This document shows, in pieces, positions 9,838-21,960 of a stretch of 64,000 nucleotides of DNA. The stretch's first letter is position 1, and every line of letters begins with the position of its first letter. The notes beneath the pieces are model-generated. The model searched no databases, was not told where the DNA came from, and saw nothing but the letters and a program-made list of their open reading frames with translations. Source of the stretch: Cryptomeria japonica (lineage: Eukaryota; Streptophyta; Pinopsida; Cupressales; Cupressaceae); assembly GCF_030272615.1 (NCBI RefSeq), contig NC_081414.1, forward strand, positions 779,630,119 to 779,694,118, read 5' to 3'. Position numbers and translations under genes: made by a program.

Positions 9838-12800
9838 TTTTCCCACTTGTCAAAGACCTATCAAGAGTCTATTAAACCATTTTTTTAGGAGCCAAACTGA
9901 TGAAACCACATCATCATCACCATGGATGAAATCACATAGATCTTGAACCTTCTCTTATGCTCCAATTAAGACATCTACAATAGCATCGATGATCTCCACC
10001 ATCTTAGGCAACAATTCCTATCATTCTCCAATGTGCCACCTATGGAAGAAAGGAACAAGCCAAGGTCAATGTGCACCAATCCAAAGAACATAAGCATAAG
10101 ATCCTAGTGATATCAAAGGCTACAAGATACTACCACCACTACATTGTGCTCACAATATATACAGAAGAATCATTAAGATCAACTTCAAAGCCTATAACTA
10201 GAACACAACTACAAAGTAATCTTTCAGAAAATAAGATATAGCTTTAGCTAGAACAACAAGAAAAATGATTTCTCCCATCCAATTGATAAACCCACACAAC
10301 TAAAAATAGCACCGATTAGAAAGTTCTAATCTATCCAATCACCCATATCTCAAACGTATACAACATCGTAAAATTCATGCCACCAACACAACCAACCCAA
10401 GAAACTACAACCTCATGCTCCATGTTCAAAACGAGTCAATAAAGACCAAACACATTTAGGAACTTGCACTCCATGGGTAATGTCGAATCTAACAGGATAA
10501 AAAGGCATACTAAGTCTTCCAATGACAACACATAGAGAGTGTAACCATGTAGTTCCAAAGACCACCAACAAAGATATGCACATCCTGCAAACAAAACCAC
10601 TTCAATAAACATCTCTCTCAACAAGTCTACATAGCTCTCCCATGTTCTCCACGTCTAACAAAAGAAAGAGATGTAAGAACCTCCATGCCATCACCCAAGT
10701 GACAACATATGACTACACAGTAGTAATCAATATAGCTCCAGATAGAACCTCACATCCAATGCCAAGTGAATTCAAACATCTAGGAAGATCACTAAGACCA
10801 AAGAGAGAAACTACAAACAATAAAAATGTAGCATGTCCTTCTACAAACACCTCTGAATGCCAATTATGCCAAGTATGATCGCCTTTACAACCCCAGGAGA
10901 AAATACATAACAACATCTAAGCCCATTCAACCTCAAGATATCAAAAATAACATATGCATCATGTATCTACATGGATTTAAGCCTTTCAAAGAAGATCAAA
11001 CTATTCCATTTCCCATTTCAAGAAATCATCCCACTACCGCCGCCTATAATCATTATAAAATCGAACACATTCCAAGGAGATATCCATGCTATCCATCTCT
11101 TGCAATGAATCCTTCAGAACTATCTGAGTACAACTCAAGATCCATGAATATTAAAGAAAAAGTATAAAGAACCTGAGAGAAACAATGGGCAATACTTCAC
11201 GAGTGATAAACCATCGAGTAGACAACGAGTGAAAAATGAGAATACTCCTCCAATATTTCCAAGTTTTCGTGATTCATCCAAGAGTAATCTCATCATAGAA
11301 CTTTGTTGAACTCACGTTCCACAAAGGTGTAGGCTCCTTGGACTTCTAGCTGAAATCTCATTAAGAGTAAGCATCTCATCACATGTCTCTCATTTCAAGA
11401 GAACTATAGCCTCACCTAGGTCTCCATGTATCCATGAGTACTAGAAAATAATCAATTCATGTCAACTCTGAATGCATCTTTGCACTCTCATGAAGCTCTC
11501 CATCACATGACCAATGCACTCAATACAAAGAGATGTCACTAGACTACTGACAAAGCTTCAATCTGTAGAGTTAGCAACCTATTCCTCCATGGCTGCAAGA
11601 TGTTACACATCCTCAAATAGTGTACATGTAAAATATGAAAGAACCCTTCTATAGAAATAGGATCTAAGAGTTCCTCCAAAACATCTGCATCACTAAAGAA
11701 GATCATCTATCACCAAGTGATGAATACATAGTCTTTTTTAAAGCTCATACTGAACTATGATATCGAGCTCTTCAAGCACATAACACACCATCTTCCAAAT
11801 TTGAAAATCATCTAGGAACACAAACATAGAAGTGTACTGCTAATCACACTAGGTGAAACCAAGATCTCCAAACCAAAGAAATACAAGATGCTACAAGACC
11901 ACATAATTGACTAGAACTCACTTATCATCTATCCTCTTAACTCAAAGCAACAACACCAATGCACAATTGACCACAAAAAAGGCTAGCTAACAAGCCTACG
12001 TAAATGTTTAATCAAACCTCATGGATATAGATAGTCCACGTCTGAGTTCTACCACTGCAAACATGATGGTAAAGATAGACCACAACATTTCACAACTCGT
12101 AGATCCAATTACTGAAACATGCAAAATAATATCTCAAAGAGAACAATAATGTAGACAACATGAATCAAACGCCAAATAAAACAAATCTGATTTGCCAATT
12201 ATGTCCACATCAAGCACCATAGTTTAGGAATCCACCAAGCATCAACATAAAAATGTTGAGTGACTAATCATGTACTAGTATTCCCATTTAGAGAAAGCAT
12301 ATCACCTCCTCGAACCATGCATGAAGCATGCATGCAAAACTCCAACTATCTCATCCAGTAACACCACAAAAGAAAAAAGGTCTAGAAAATAGATCCTCTG
12401 TAGCTCCACAAAATCATAAATATTTCCTTGACAATGTAAAACCTACAAAACCACTGTGTTTGTTAACATCCATGCACATTCATACCCACTTCACATTTAT
12501 AAGACTCAAAGGTCTAAAAACTCACTAAACAACTTAACTTAGAATGATGGACCATCGTAGATGAGCATCAACATATGTTTTGAAGGAAAATCTATAAACC
12601 TATTAGATCCAAAGAATATGAATCTGAGCCACGCAAGTACAACCATCCATAAGGAAAGAGAAAATCAGGAACTCCAGGATCATTTCTAGGCCAACTCAGC
12701 AACAACCATTAGGAGATGCATCCAAGGGAGACAAAATATTTTAGAAACTTCCAGATCATCAAACGATCAACTCCACCACCTTCATGCATTTGGGGAAACA

Positions 12801-13327
12801 AAAGCAATGCCTTCCACTACTAGGAAAAACAATCACCCAACATAAGCACATCACTCAATAGTTGAAACAACCCAAGATTCTCCATATTACTAGGGAGCCT
12901 TTTAAAGACACCCAATATAAAAACTTAATTGCATGCAACCACAAAGTGTAAAAACACACACCATGCACTAGGAATTATTTTGCTATCAAAACAAGAACTC
13001 CAAATCAACATTATTTCAACATGACCAACTCAATTTTATCTATCTTCATGGTCCTTCAAAATGTGTGATGTATCCTAAGACTGAAACGACTGCAAAATTT
13101 TCACTCACCAAAGGATCAATCTTCAGTCGATTCCTTTAGATTTTCTTAAGCTTGCCATGCTAAGAAATCTTCATAGAAGGAATACCCAGAACCTAAAACA
13201 CTAATGATCTTCACATGCATTAACATACAAGCACATGCAAACAACATGTGATTTCATGCAGCACACATGCAAATACATGTAACTCACATATTGCACATGC
13301 AAGCAACTTGCAAAATCTTGAATGGAA

Positions 13328-13338
13328 CTCTGATACCA
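13328..13338 (-). other. Primer-binding site (tRNA-Met initiator type)
   Basis: The minus strand reads TGGTATCAGAG, complementary to the 3' end of initiator tRNA-Met, a common primer in plant LTR elements. Confidence 0.8.
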
Positions 13339-13347
13339 AAGGTAAAA

Positions 13348-14364
13348 TGGACATCCCCAAAAAGCCATCTGAGATGATTATGGACATCTAGCATCAATTG
13401 CTATCTCACACTGCTATGCCATAAAGAAGAATTAGGTACAATTTATCTCCCATTTTAACCCTTAGAGGAAAGTGATTGCAATTTAATATTCTTCTAGATC
13501 AAATAACAGATTCAACAACATGCATACATTTAGATTCTACAACAAAAGATAAAGGCACAAGAATAGAACACAAATTTACTATGGGGAAAACCCTTTTTGG
13601 TAAAAAACCCCACACTCCAAAATCAGAGAACCATTGTATTATTCAACAAAAAAATACAATTACAATACAATCTTTAGGCTCTAGGCCTTTACATGGAGAT
13701 TTACATCTTGCTCCATCCTAAAGAAAATTCGGCAGCATAAGCCTTGTGAGAATGAACTCCTCTCCTTTCATAAATAAACTAAAGCATGGACATGCATATA
13801 GAGCTCAACAGAAAGACGTAGGTGCCCATGGTTTTGAAAATCATCTTCAGCACCTAAGAGGTAAATTGTGCCATAAACAATATCTTGCTAATAACATGGA
13901 ACGTTGTTCATAACAACTTCCAAGGCAACAACACCTATCTCATCCATAACAATCATCTTGCCAAATACAATGTAAGTGTACAACATAGAAATTATTATGA
14001 CCAAGAATAGGCACCTTCCTTACCTCACGTTACTTGTCAAAAGTAATCTTCATCATAAATGTTGATAGCTTAAATATAACTCCAATACACAATAGAAGCT
14101 GAAAAACCAAGACTCTAGTCAATGTATGAATTTACCAAATCAATTTCCACTCCAACATAGCATCTTCCAAGTGGTGCCAACATCCTAGAAAATAAGGAAT
14201 ATGCCATCTCATCACATAACATGTAGGATGCCACCTCACCAAGAGATTCTACAAAGTGAACAACAACTTACGAAGTTTGTAATTTAAGATGAATCAATTA
14301 AGAAACAATTAATTAAATAATTCAACATGTTAAGCCTCTAACATTGAAAGACCTTAATCCAACA
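13348..14364 (-). repeat. LARD-like element, 5' LTR
   Basis: 1017 bp. The right edge interrupts the kinase pseudogene at 14364/14365. An iMet-type PBS lies just left. Confidence 0.78.
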
Positions 14365-14976
14365 TGATGAACTCTCCTCCACCTAAGTCTAAATTTCTAC
14401 GACCGAATATATTTCAAACAACATCCTACCAGAACTGTATACGTCCACATTGGGAGTGATAGGAAGGCTGGATATCCACTCAGGACCCAAGCGACCACGA
14501 GTTCCTATTGTGGTCCTCGGAACGCGGCTGAAGTTTCTACCAACCAGCTTTGTCAACTAGACCCATTATGGACATCCAATATAACTAAATTGCCACAGTC
14601 CATTAATATTGCGCCCAAACCGACCGACTGACCGTCATTATCAGTCGACCAAACTGAGCGACCGTCTCTCTCAAACAATCTGAAATGGCCGTTACTTGAA
14701 AAGTTGAGAACTCCGGGTATGCTTCTGACAAGAGTCTTTTGTTAGCTACCCAAACAATGACCTTTCGAGAGATTCGTGCATACCAAATGCCAATGTAACA
14801 ATTATTTGTTCCACAAGACTTAAAAATCCCAATGCGAACGTCCCATTCTTTGATATTATGGTCTGATTTCCTAACAGAGAACCACCCAATAGAAGCGTAT
14901 CTCCACCATCTGCTGTTAAAAAAATGCAATTATGCACTGCAATAATAATAGTAATCGCTAGGATCAAATTCTTCAT
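14365..14976 (-). pseudogene. G-type lectin receptor-like kinase, internally deleted and truncated
   Basis: Intact relatives are plasma-membrane receptors: signal peptide, bulb-lectin domain, PAN, transmembrane helix, Ser/Thr kinase. Here the N-terminus reads MKNLILAITIIIAVHNCIFL (signal-peptide like), then GDTLLLGGSLLGNQT and ISKNGTFALGF. After a frameshift come CYIGIWYARIS, VIVWVANK and GNLVIL, all lectin-domain landmarks. At about 14570 the frame jumps directly to kinase subdomains VII-IX: KLVGRNFSR, GTRGRLGPEWISSLPITP, NVDVYSSGRMLFEI, then GRRNLDLGGG after another shift. The rest of the lectin domain, PAN, membrane helix and kinase N-lobe are absent, so roughly the middle half is deleted. 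Similarity stops at the LTR edge at 14365, so the LARD-like element truncates it. An in-frame Met 15 codons upstream (15021) exists, but the signal peptide fits the start at 14976. Confidence 0.85.
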
Positions 14977-15059
14977 CTCGATTTCTATAACCAAAGCATT
15001 TATATTTTTCTTCAAAATCACCCAAGGGGAACAAGTTTACCTTGATGACCCTATGCTTC

Positions 15060-15290
15060 TAGTTTATTTTGGAACCTAAATATAAAAGAGCACGATTGAA
15101 GAAGTGTCATTTAATCCACGTAGGCGAACTAAAAAAATATGACATTTATGAGCTAAAAATGTCAAAGTCGACTTCTCAAGAGAAACTAGAACTAGAACCC
15201 TTCCGCAGCTCCTACAATTTCTAAGCATTTTCAATGGTTATGTCTTTTTAGGTCGGTTGAGATAGGCTCGGTGACATCTGAATCAGACCA
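15060..15290 (-). promoter_or_regulatory. 5' flank of the kinase pseudogene, repeated near 60.1 kb
   Basis: The sequence just upstream of the kinase start resembles 60090-60275 in the same orientation. Shared blocks include CCACGTA, GAGCTAA, TCAAAGT, AGAAC and GTGACATCTGA in the same order, roughly 65-70% by eye. A minus-strand AT run at 15078-15088 may be the old TATA region. Regulatory function is inferred only from position. Confidence 0.45.
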
Positions 15291-16340
15291 ACTTGTGTCA
15301 AGTCTTTCGTATTTGTTGGCATTCAACTTAAGCATGATTTAAGTTTTCTAATGCTTTTAGCAATGACATTCATAACCCATTCAACATGTAGTTCCTCTAG
15401 CTCATATGTTCCATGGTTTTGGGTTTTCTAATGAAATTTTATATATTTGAGATGGTTTTGATCTCTATTGAATAATGCAAAAGTTTCAAAGTCATATTGG
15501 ATGTTATTGTATGCGAAACAAACACTTTTTTTTAATGAAAATTTGATTTCATTTTTTTTATTTTCCTTTTTTTAGAGTGAAATATTTTTGCTAATTATTG
15601 GACTTTTGATTTTAATTATAACGACAATGTTATGGATTAGGGATCTTTATCTTTGGCATTTTCCTTACAATTTCTTACTCTTCTCCAAAATGATATGGGT
15701 TGACATTTTGTGTTTGCATTTAGCTTGTCTCTATTTTTATTTTGAGATTTCTTTTGAGTCCTTTTGGGGGTGGTTTTATAGTAGAATTTGTTGCGTTTTT
15801 ATCCTATGAGCTTTAGTAATGTTTAGCATTATTTGGAATTCTATATGTAGTTTTTTCAAATTCAAAAACTTAATATATTTATTCTTTTTTGCTGAAAGAA
15901 TAGATAAACCATGGTCCATTTGTTTGATCCACTCTTGTATTTGAGACACTAGATATTGTACTCATAAGAAAATTAATTGAATTGAAGTTTTCATTTAGTT
16001 TAATAATTTTAAGCATTATTTGATGGACAAGTATTTTTATTGCATATCCTAAATAAGTGGATGTTTGAAAAAGAATGACTTGTATCCAATTATTTTTTAT
16101 TTAAATAAGTGGGTTTTTAACAATGTCCAAACCTTGTTACAAAGCAAGCTATTTACCAAAGGGTTAACCAACAAAACCAAATAAAAACTAGCCAAAAATA
16201 AAAAAAATTAAAGGATAGAAAAACTGCCAAGAGGCACAAAACAACTAAGAAGGTAGTCACTAAAAAATTCATTTGGGTCCTAGTTTTAGCCCCAATGGAA
16301 GAATGTACAAGTTAGGAACTATTAGGGACCATTTTACTTC
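15291..16340. other. AT-rich sequence, nothing recognised
   Basis: T-rich on the plus strand with no supported gene. The frame at 15588-15809 is a compositional open frame rich in I, L, F and W, without homology I can name. Confidence 0.5.
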
Positions 16341-16345
16341 TTTCA

Positions 16346-17250
16346 ATGCACAATATTGAAAATACCATCATTTTTATTGATGGAAAATTTAGGGGAAGGG
16401 GAGGACATGCCCTCCAAACAAAGAAGCAAACCTCCAAGACAAAATTCTTGTTTAGGGGGAGAAGCCTTACAATTCGAAGAAAGAGAGTCAAGAAAAAGAA
16501 AATGAATAGAATAGGTACTGAAGTACCATTGACTAAGGGGGTACTAGTTGCAATAGCTTGGGTTACGATCCAACCAAGGCAACAAGTTAAGGAGGCATCA
16601 AGTCTTCAAAGTACATCAAGTCATTATTTGAATTAGTAGGAAATATAGTGAGATAGTGGTGATCAACACCTTTTCACAACATGGGGGAAAAATATGGACA
16701 AGACTCACATGACAAGAGGAAACCAAATGATCCATGACAAAATAATGTTTGAAATGAATAGGGATCCAGTCTTAATCAATCATTTATGTCAAAAGTCACT
16801 CACCCACCTTCAAACTTATCTCATCAGATAGAGCCTTCAAAAGATCCATCTCTGTGAATCAAGATTTGAGCATATGGTGCATGGGTTCACTAATGTTAGA
16901 GTCCATAAGAGCATGGAGTAGAAGGTGATGAGTAAATGGAACCAAAACCTTAGGGTTATAGGTTTTAAGTTCAACCTAAGTTCTAAGATCTAAGGGACGA
17001 ATATTTAAGTAGGGACTAGCGAGGATTATGTAATAAAGCCATTGGTTTTAGGTTTCTATTAAAGTACAAGGCTTGAAAAAAAATAGCAATAGAAGAACAC
17101 TTGTATTATTAGTCATTTTTGGGGTTTTGAAAAATGAAGATTCATTCAGTAAGTGTAAGGATGGATCAGAAATGGCCAAGACAACACATAAAATTTTAGG
17201 GACTCAAGAAGAAATAGGGACCATGGATTTGAGTCCCAATCGGGAGTAAT
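16346..17250 (+). pseudogene. Decayed coding-like block, unknown product
   Basis: I do not recognise this. The first frame (96 aa from 16346) is basic (RRKRVKKKK). Further right, frames rich in normal codons continue with stops and shifts, for example around 16690-16850 and at ~17115-17250, where a clean run ends SEMAKTTHKILGTQEEIG then MDLSPNRE and a stop. Composition and codon texture look more like an eroded gene or element ORF than random AT-rich DNA. It could be a remnant of an unclassified retroelement. Confidence 0.25.
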
Positions 17251-19433
17251 CTTATTTTAGCTATTTCTACTTCTCCAAAATCAATAAAGAAAATAGGATC
17301 CATATTTCTTTACAAAGGAAAATAAAATTTGTCAACAAGGAATCTAATTACAACACTTTGTATGTAAGTATATGTTGAGGTTTCTTCCATATAGATTCCT
17401 GATACTGTAAGAATTTTTTTTCCTTAAGAAGAATAGATGGTGATATAGCTTTATCAACTAATATTTTTTTAATTCTTTGAGCCCTTATTACATGCCCCAC
17501 TCCATAGATAATATGATAAAAATTAACCCTAAAATTATAAACTTCAACAATTATATCCACTACAAAAAGTTCCACAAATTCAACTGTTACCTTAACATTA
17601 TGTAAAAATGAGTAAAAGGTTGTATGTTTTCTTAAAAAAATTTAAGATTTCCCATTTTATATAATTTATTGTGACATCCCTTATCTTGAATGAAATTTTA
17701 TCTTTATTTGAACACAACATTGAATTCAATGAAGAAGGTGCGTATAGTCTATTTTTTCTTTATGTCATACTTCTCTCTCCATTAAAAAATTATAAGAATC
17801 ACATATATGTTCCAACTTTGAAATTAAATGTCCATTTCAAAATTTTAAACTTATCAATTAAACCAATCAAATGCAACAAATATATAACTAGTATGTTTAT
17901 TACAGTTAGAGCACTATAAATGACAACCTTTGCAAGGGGCATTTGATGAACAATTTTTAGATGTTCTCAATTTTATCTCACTTGGAATACCTTTATCTAC
18001 AAAATAAACACCAATAAATATATTATATTGAAATCCATTTCTAATTATGAATTAATGAGATTTCATTCCTTCTTCTGAACTAGGTATATTAGCACCCTAG
18101 AATCATCACTATCCATGAAACTACCTCCCTTTAGGTATGGAGTTATACTTGCCACATCCATTTCCCAAAAAATTACTAACCTTCAAAACTTATTGAGAAT
18201 ATATTGCATTCCATATGCTAATAAAATTTGCAGGGATTTGACTAACAAGTCTTGTAACCACATTTATGCCTTCATATTTTGTATAAAAGTCTATTGAGTA
18301 GCTATAATTGTAGCATCCAAATAAATTTTATTTTTACTATGCTTTGATAGATGTTAGACCGCTATTTCAAATAGAAAAAATAGGAAAGGAATATTCAAAT
18401 AGGCTATAGAATTTAGCTTTACACTTTCCAAATGCTTTTGTTTGAATTTCGAAGAGAAAATATTCATGGATTTTGTAGGTTATTGCATTCTAATAGACAT
18501 ATTCTTTTCAAAACAAATTGTCGAACAACTTTTTTCTTTTCCTATAGTTCCTCTTCATAAAGTTTACCTTTCATTATTTAAATACCTCCTGATCTGTATC
18601 CAAGAATATTTTTCTTAAATTTAAAGTTAGATTGTCGACAACCTTATTCCAATGGTTCAGAGTATTCCATTCCAATGTAAAAGATTTGAGGTAAAGTTGC
18701 ATGCCTATTTTTAACAATCAAAACTACAGTATTATCATTGTTCTACAAATTTAAATGATATTTTAAAACATCTAAAAGTGATAACTATTGAGGAAAAATT
18801 AATTTAATTATATAGAGAATAATCCTGTAAAATCAATTACTTGGGTAGCTTCTCGAACTTCCTGTAATTCTCATAGAAATGTTGTGTCATAATTCTAGTT
18901 GTTTGTAGTAAGCTAGCACTTGAATGATGTCTTAATCATAGTGTTTATCAATTTAAAGTAAGATAGTCCCTAGTGGTACATAGAGACACACTTGAATTTA
19001 TGGATAAGAATAAGTTTCCTCATAAGAAAGACCTTTAGCTCTTCCTTCAACAGTGATGTGAAGAACTAATGATGTTTCTTTTAAAAATTATTCAACCCTA
19101 CTATTCCATTATTCTTTTTTATATCAAATATAAAAACATAAAAGATGTTACTAATGGATTTTCCAATGAAATATTCCCTTTCTGAGGGATCCTCTAAATT
19201 GAGGATATCTAATAGTCTAAGAATAAAGGACAAGTCAATGTCTATCTTGGCAAATTTGGCATTACTATCTATGGAAGCAACAAATATTAATAGGAATTCC
19301 TAGATAATTTTTTAGTTGGTCTATGTAGTCCACATGGAGGTCTCTTCCTCATTTGGATCTAAACCCTCAATTATTAAGTTTTCATGGGATAAAGTAGGTG
19401 TGATTTGAAATAAATTGATAGTCACCATCTTGA
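17251..19433. other. AT-rich sequence, nothing recognised
   Basis: No coding domain, repeat pair or RNA gene found. Short frames at 17348-17575, 17671-17919 and 18115-18297 have no recognisable motif and are low-complexity. Confidence 0.5.
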
Positions 19434-19597
19434 TTTTTTATTACAGAACAAACAAGTTTTGAAGGGACCTGAAACCCTTTAATAAAGAAATGCATCAAAA
19501 AGCTGCACAATGATATACCATTACCAACACAGCCCAAAGATAGCAAAAAACCAACACAAAGCCAAAAACAATGAAAAAGACAATGAAAAGTGAGAAA

Positions 19598-21118
19598 CTA
19601 ATACAAGTTTTTAAGGGCCTCAACGACCTCAGTTTCTAGTCGAGTCATATTTAGTGCAGTTTTCTTCAGCTTCTGAATATCCTAATTAGCATTTTTATTC
19701 TTCAGATTAGCTCTGGTTCTCTTGCAAGGCCCCACCATTTCCTTTGGCTTTTTATGTAGCACTTCCACATCCACTATAGATCATTCCTGATGGATGGCTT
19801 CAATCTTTCCAACCATGGTATTTAAACTCTCAGCTAAATGCTTAACCACTTTATGACAAAAGGTAACCAAAGATATCAAATTCTCATTAATTTTTTGGTA
19901 TTTATTCTCCATCTTACTCAATCTTCCTTCAAAGTCTTTCTTGAATTTTTCCTCTAGTTAAGAAATCCTTTGTAGTCATAGTCTTTCTTCATATCATTCT
20001 ATTCCCAAAGTCTTCTATGTAGAATCCATAATTGACTTTCTCTGATCAACGATCGATTGTTCTATAGCTTGAGAATCTTGTTTACTGCGAATTGCCTAGA
20101 TTTTCATATTTATATCCTTAATTCCATGGAAATCCCATTTAAACATCTTGAAGTTGTCAACAACAACATCACGGGCTAAGGATAGAAAATCATCAGGATT
20201 CTTCCTTTCTAAGTTGAGATAAGAAGAATTGGCATTGAAATCCTTCGGGAAGGGGGATCTATCACTTCGGATCGGGGCCTAGATAGAATTTTCTAGAAGT
20301 GACTAGTGGGAAGCTTAATAATCAAATTTTGAAGTAGAAATAGGGGAGGCTCTGCCGAGTTTATCTTGGTGGCTAATTTGCAAAGAAGGATCATATTTAA
20401 ATTCAGAGTCATCCATATCAGTGTTCCAATCTTCTTCATTCAAGGAAAGACTAACATGGTCCTCTTCTTTAGAATCACTAGAAACATTGGGAACCCTAGT
20501 CAAAGGAGAGGGAAGGGTTTTTATATTTTCATGAATGAGGATGAGCAACCCACCATGTAGGACAGGGGATTTCTTGTTTTTTCTATGGTCCTTAATACTA
20601 GGATTAATGGCCACCATCAAGAAGAAAGGGAAAAATATTTTCTCTTTGTGCCTAAAGTGATTGAGAAAAAAAAAGTCATGCCCATAGGTCCTAGTAAATC
20701 TACCATCAAGGGTAAGATATTTCATTAAAACCAAAAGAATAGAGCTCTATATAGATTTAATGTTACCCGTGTCATAGCTGCTTTTGTTGACTTTTGCAAG
20801 CTTTTCCCTTTCCTTCTCATTTCTAGGGAGTTTGTTGACTAGAACATCAGACATTTTCATGTCCCTGTAGAACTTTTCTCCATCCATTGACAAGATAGTA
20901 ACCTCAGCAATGAGTTTCTCATCAACTTCCACCCTTCTACCCTCAATTTGAATTTTTTTTCCTTCAAACCCTTGGCAAATTTCTTCATAACATTTGCATG
21001 GGTGTTATGCAATCTATCAATGAAGCGGGTGAGACCTCCCCGATCCAGGATATGCCAAATTGTTTAATTCTTCTTGAGCTCTTCATAGTTCAAGGGCTCC
21101 ACTCTTTTCCTTTCCCCT
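19598..21118 (-). pseudogene. Family X gag-like / coiled-coil protein, copy A
   Basis: I cannot name the family. The longest open frames are 20315-20734 and 20747-20932, and other parts continue through stops and shifts. The N-terminal block (GGER..., then KN-stop-TIWHILDRGGL) aligns with X-B. Next come EVTILSMDGEKFYRDMKMSD and a core YLTLDGRFTRTYGHDF / LLNHFRH-type motif (here FLNHFRHKEKI), then LHGGLLILIHE, an acidic stretch, and a coiled-coil-like segment around 19850-19980. The C-terminus LETEVVEALKNLY runs to the stop at 19598. The same order and C-terminal EVVEA-KNL ending in X-B show that this is one conserved protein of about 500 aa. A capsid- or nucleic-acid-binding role is a guess from size, charge and coiled coil. 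Confidence 0.6.
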
Positions 21119-21279
21119 CCATCGAATCAACAATGGCAAGTAATGCAAGTATGACATATTTAATGATTGAAATTTGAGACATTAGAATAAGACAATATGT
21201 GATCATTTAAAACCCGTCTCATCTGGGCCAAATCATATATCATTAAGGCCTTTATTTCGACCAATAGACTATCCCTTGG

Positions 21280-21655
21280 CCCCCATTATTTTTCATCTTA
21301 ACTACTAACTCCAAGGTTAGCAAAGTGGTCAGCCAAGCCATTGGCTTCACGATAAGCATGACAAATGTTATGGTTTTGGAATGTTTTTAATAAATCCCTA
21401 GCTTTCTCAATCCAACATTTTATATTTCATGAGGGTTTATGTTTAGCCAATAAACACTATTGTGAAACCATATTGATGAGTCGCAATCACTCTCTTTCTT
21501 TCCTGCCCACCCTTAAATGGGAACCACTCTCAAAACCACCCCCTTCCAACCATATTGACTTAGCATTAATTTTTTTGGCCAACAATAACCCATGGTAGGC
21601 AGCCACAACCTCACCATATTGTTGGTTTCCTTCATTATCAACACTGCATCTATCC
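21280..21655 (-). pseudogene. RNase H fragment (family X copy A)
   Basis: The minus strand gives YGEVVAAYHGLLLAKK, KSIWLEGGG and then, after a break, CHAYREANGLADHFANLG. These are the Glu-helix, the strand that normally holds EGDS, and the C-terminal Asp motif of the RNase H fold used by plant non-LTR elements and related proteins. The EGDS Asp is lost (EGGG) and several stops interrupt it. It lies just upstream of the gag-like pseudogene, as in X-B. Confidence 0.65.
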
Positions 21656-21664
21656 TTTCACAAC

Positions 21665-21960
21665 GGGTAAACAAGTTTAAGTTGTGAGTTACTAGTGGTT
21701 TAATTTCACAACCTATAACTTCACAACTTTTTGAAAATCATAACCTCAATTAATAAATTGATAAACAGTGTAACCTCAATTCACAACATGTTAAAAATCA
21801 TAACCTTAACTTATCACCTCAATTAACAACTTTCTAAAAATAATAACCTCAGCTCAGAACCTTAATTCAAAACTTGTTAAATATTACAACCATTCAACTT
21901 CCAAACTTGTTAAAATTATAACCACTAGATATTTTTTGAGTTGCGACTTATGTTTATGAA
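21665..21960. repeat. Degenerate tandem repeat of a CATAACCTCAATT-like unit
   Basis: Phrases such as AATCATAACCTCAATT and TTCACAAC recur every ~25-50 bp, with drift. No coding is seen. Confidence 0.5.

Larger units (their letters stand above)
8862..14364 (-). mobile_element. Old LTR element with no visible coding domain (LARD-like)
   Basis: Direct repeats at 8862-9837 and 13348-14364 bound 3.5 kb. Orientation is minus. A PBS (TGGTATCAGAG, 13328-13338) lies 9 bp inside the right LTR, and a purine tract (GTGGGAAAA) abuts the left LTR at 9838-9846. Both LTRs start TGTT...TGGATT on the minus strand. The LTR copies differ by many substitutions and small indels, so the insertion is old, and I see no target duplication. 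The internal 9838-13347 has only short frames with no gag, protease, RT or integrase motif, so it is either a large retrotransposon derivative or an autonomous element decayed beyond recognition. Confidence 0.75.
19434..21655 (-). mobile_element. Family X copy A: RNase H remnant plus gag-like protein (unclassified)
   Basis: A minus-strand unit that matches X-B (27094-27466 plus 52105-54014) block by block: an RNase H remnant (21655-21310), about 190 bp, a gag-like/coiled-coil protein (21118-19598), then a 3' end with GGTTTCAGGTCCCTTCAAAA near 19450-19480 and AT-rich sequence. No LTRs were found. It may be a non-LTR retroelement derivative, but RNase H before a gag-like ORF is the reverse of ordinary LINE order. 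Confidence 0.55.

Noticed and set aside
10436-11167. Short ORFs inside the LARD-like element
   Set aside because: All under 80 codons, on both strands, without element or host domains.
8862-14364. Target-site duplication for the LARD-like element
   Set aside because: Flanks read GAAAA on the left and TGATG on the right, so no match. Age or terminal erosion hides it.
19434-21655. Calling family X a standard LINE
   Set aside because: No endonuclease or RT is visible, and RNase H lies upstream of the gag-like ORF in both copies. LINE origin stays possible but unproven.
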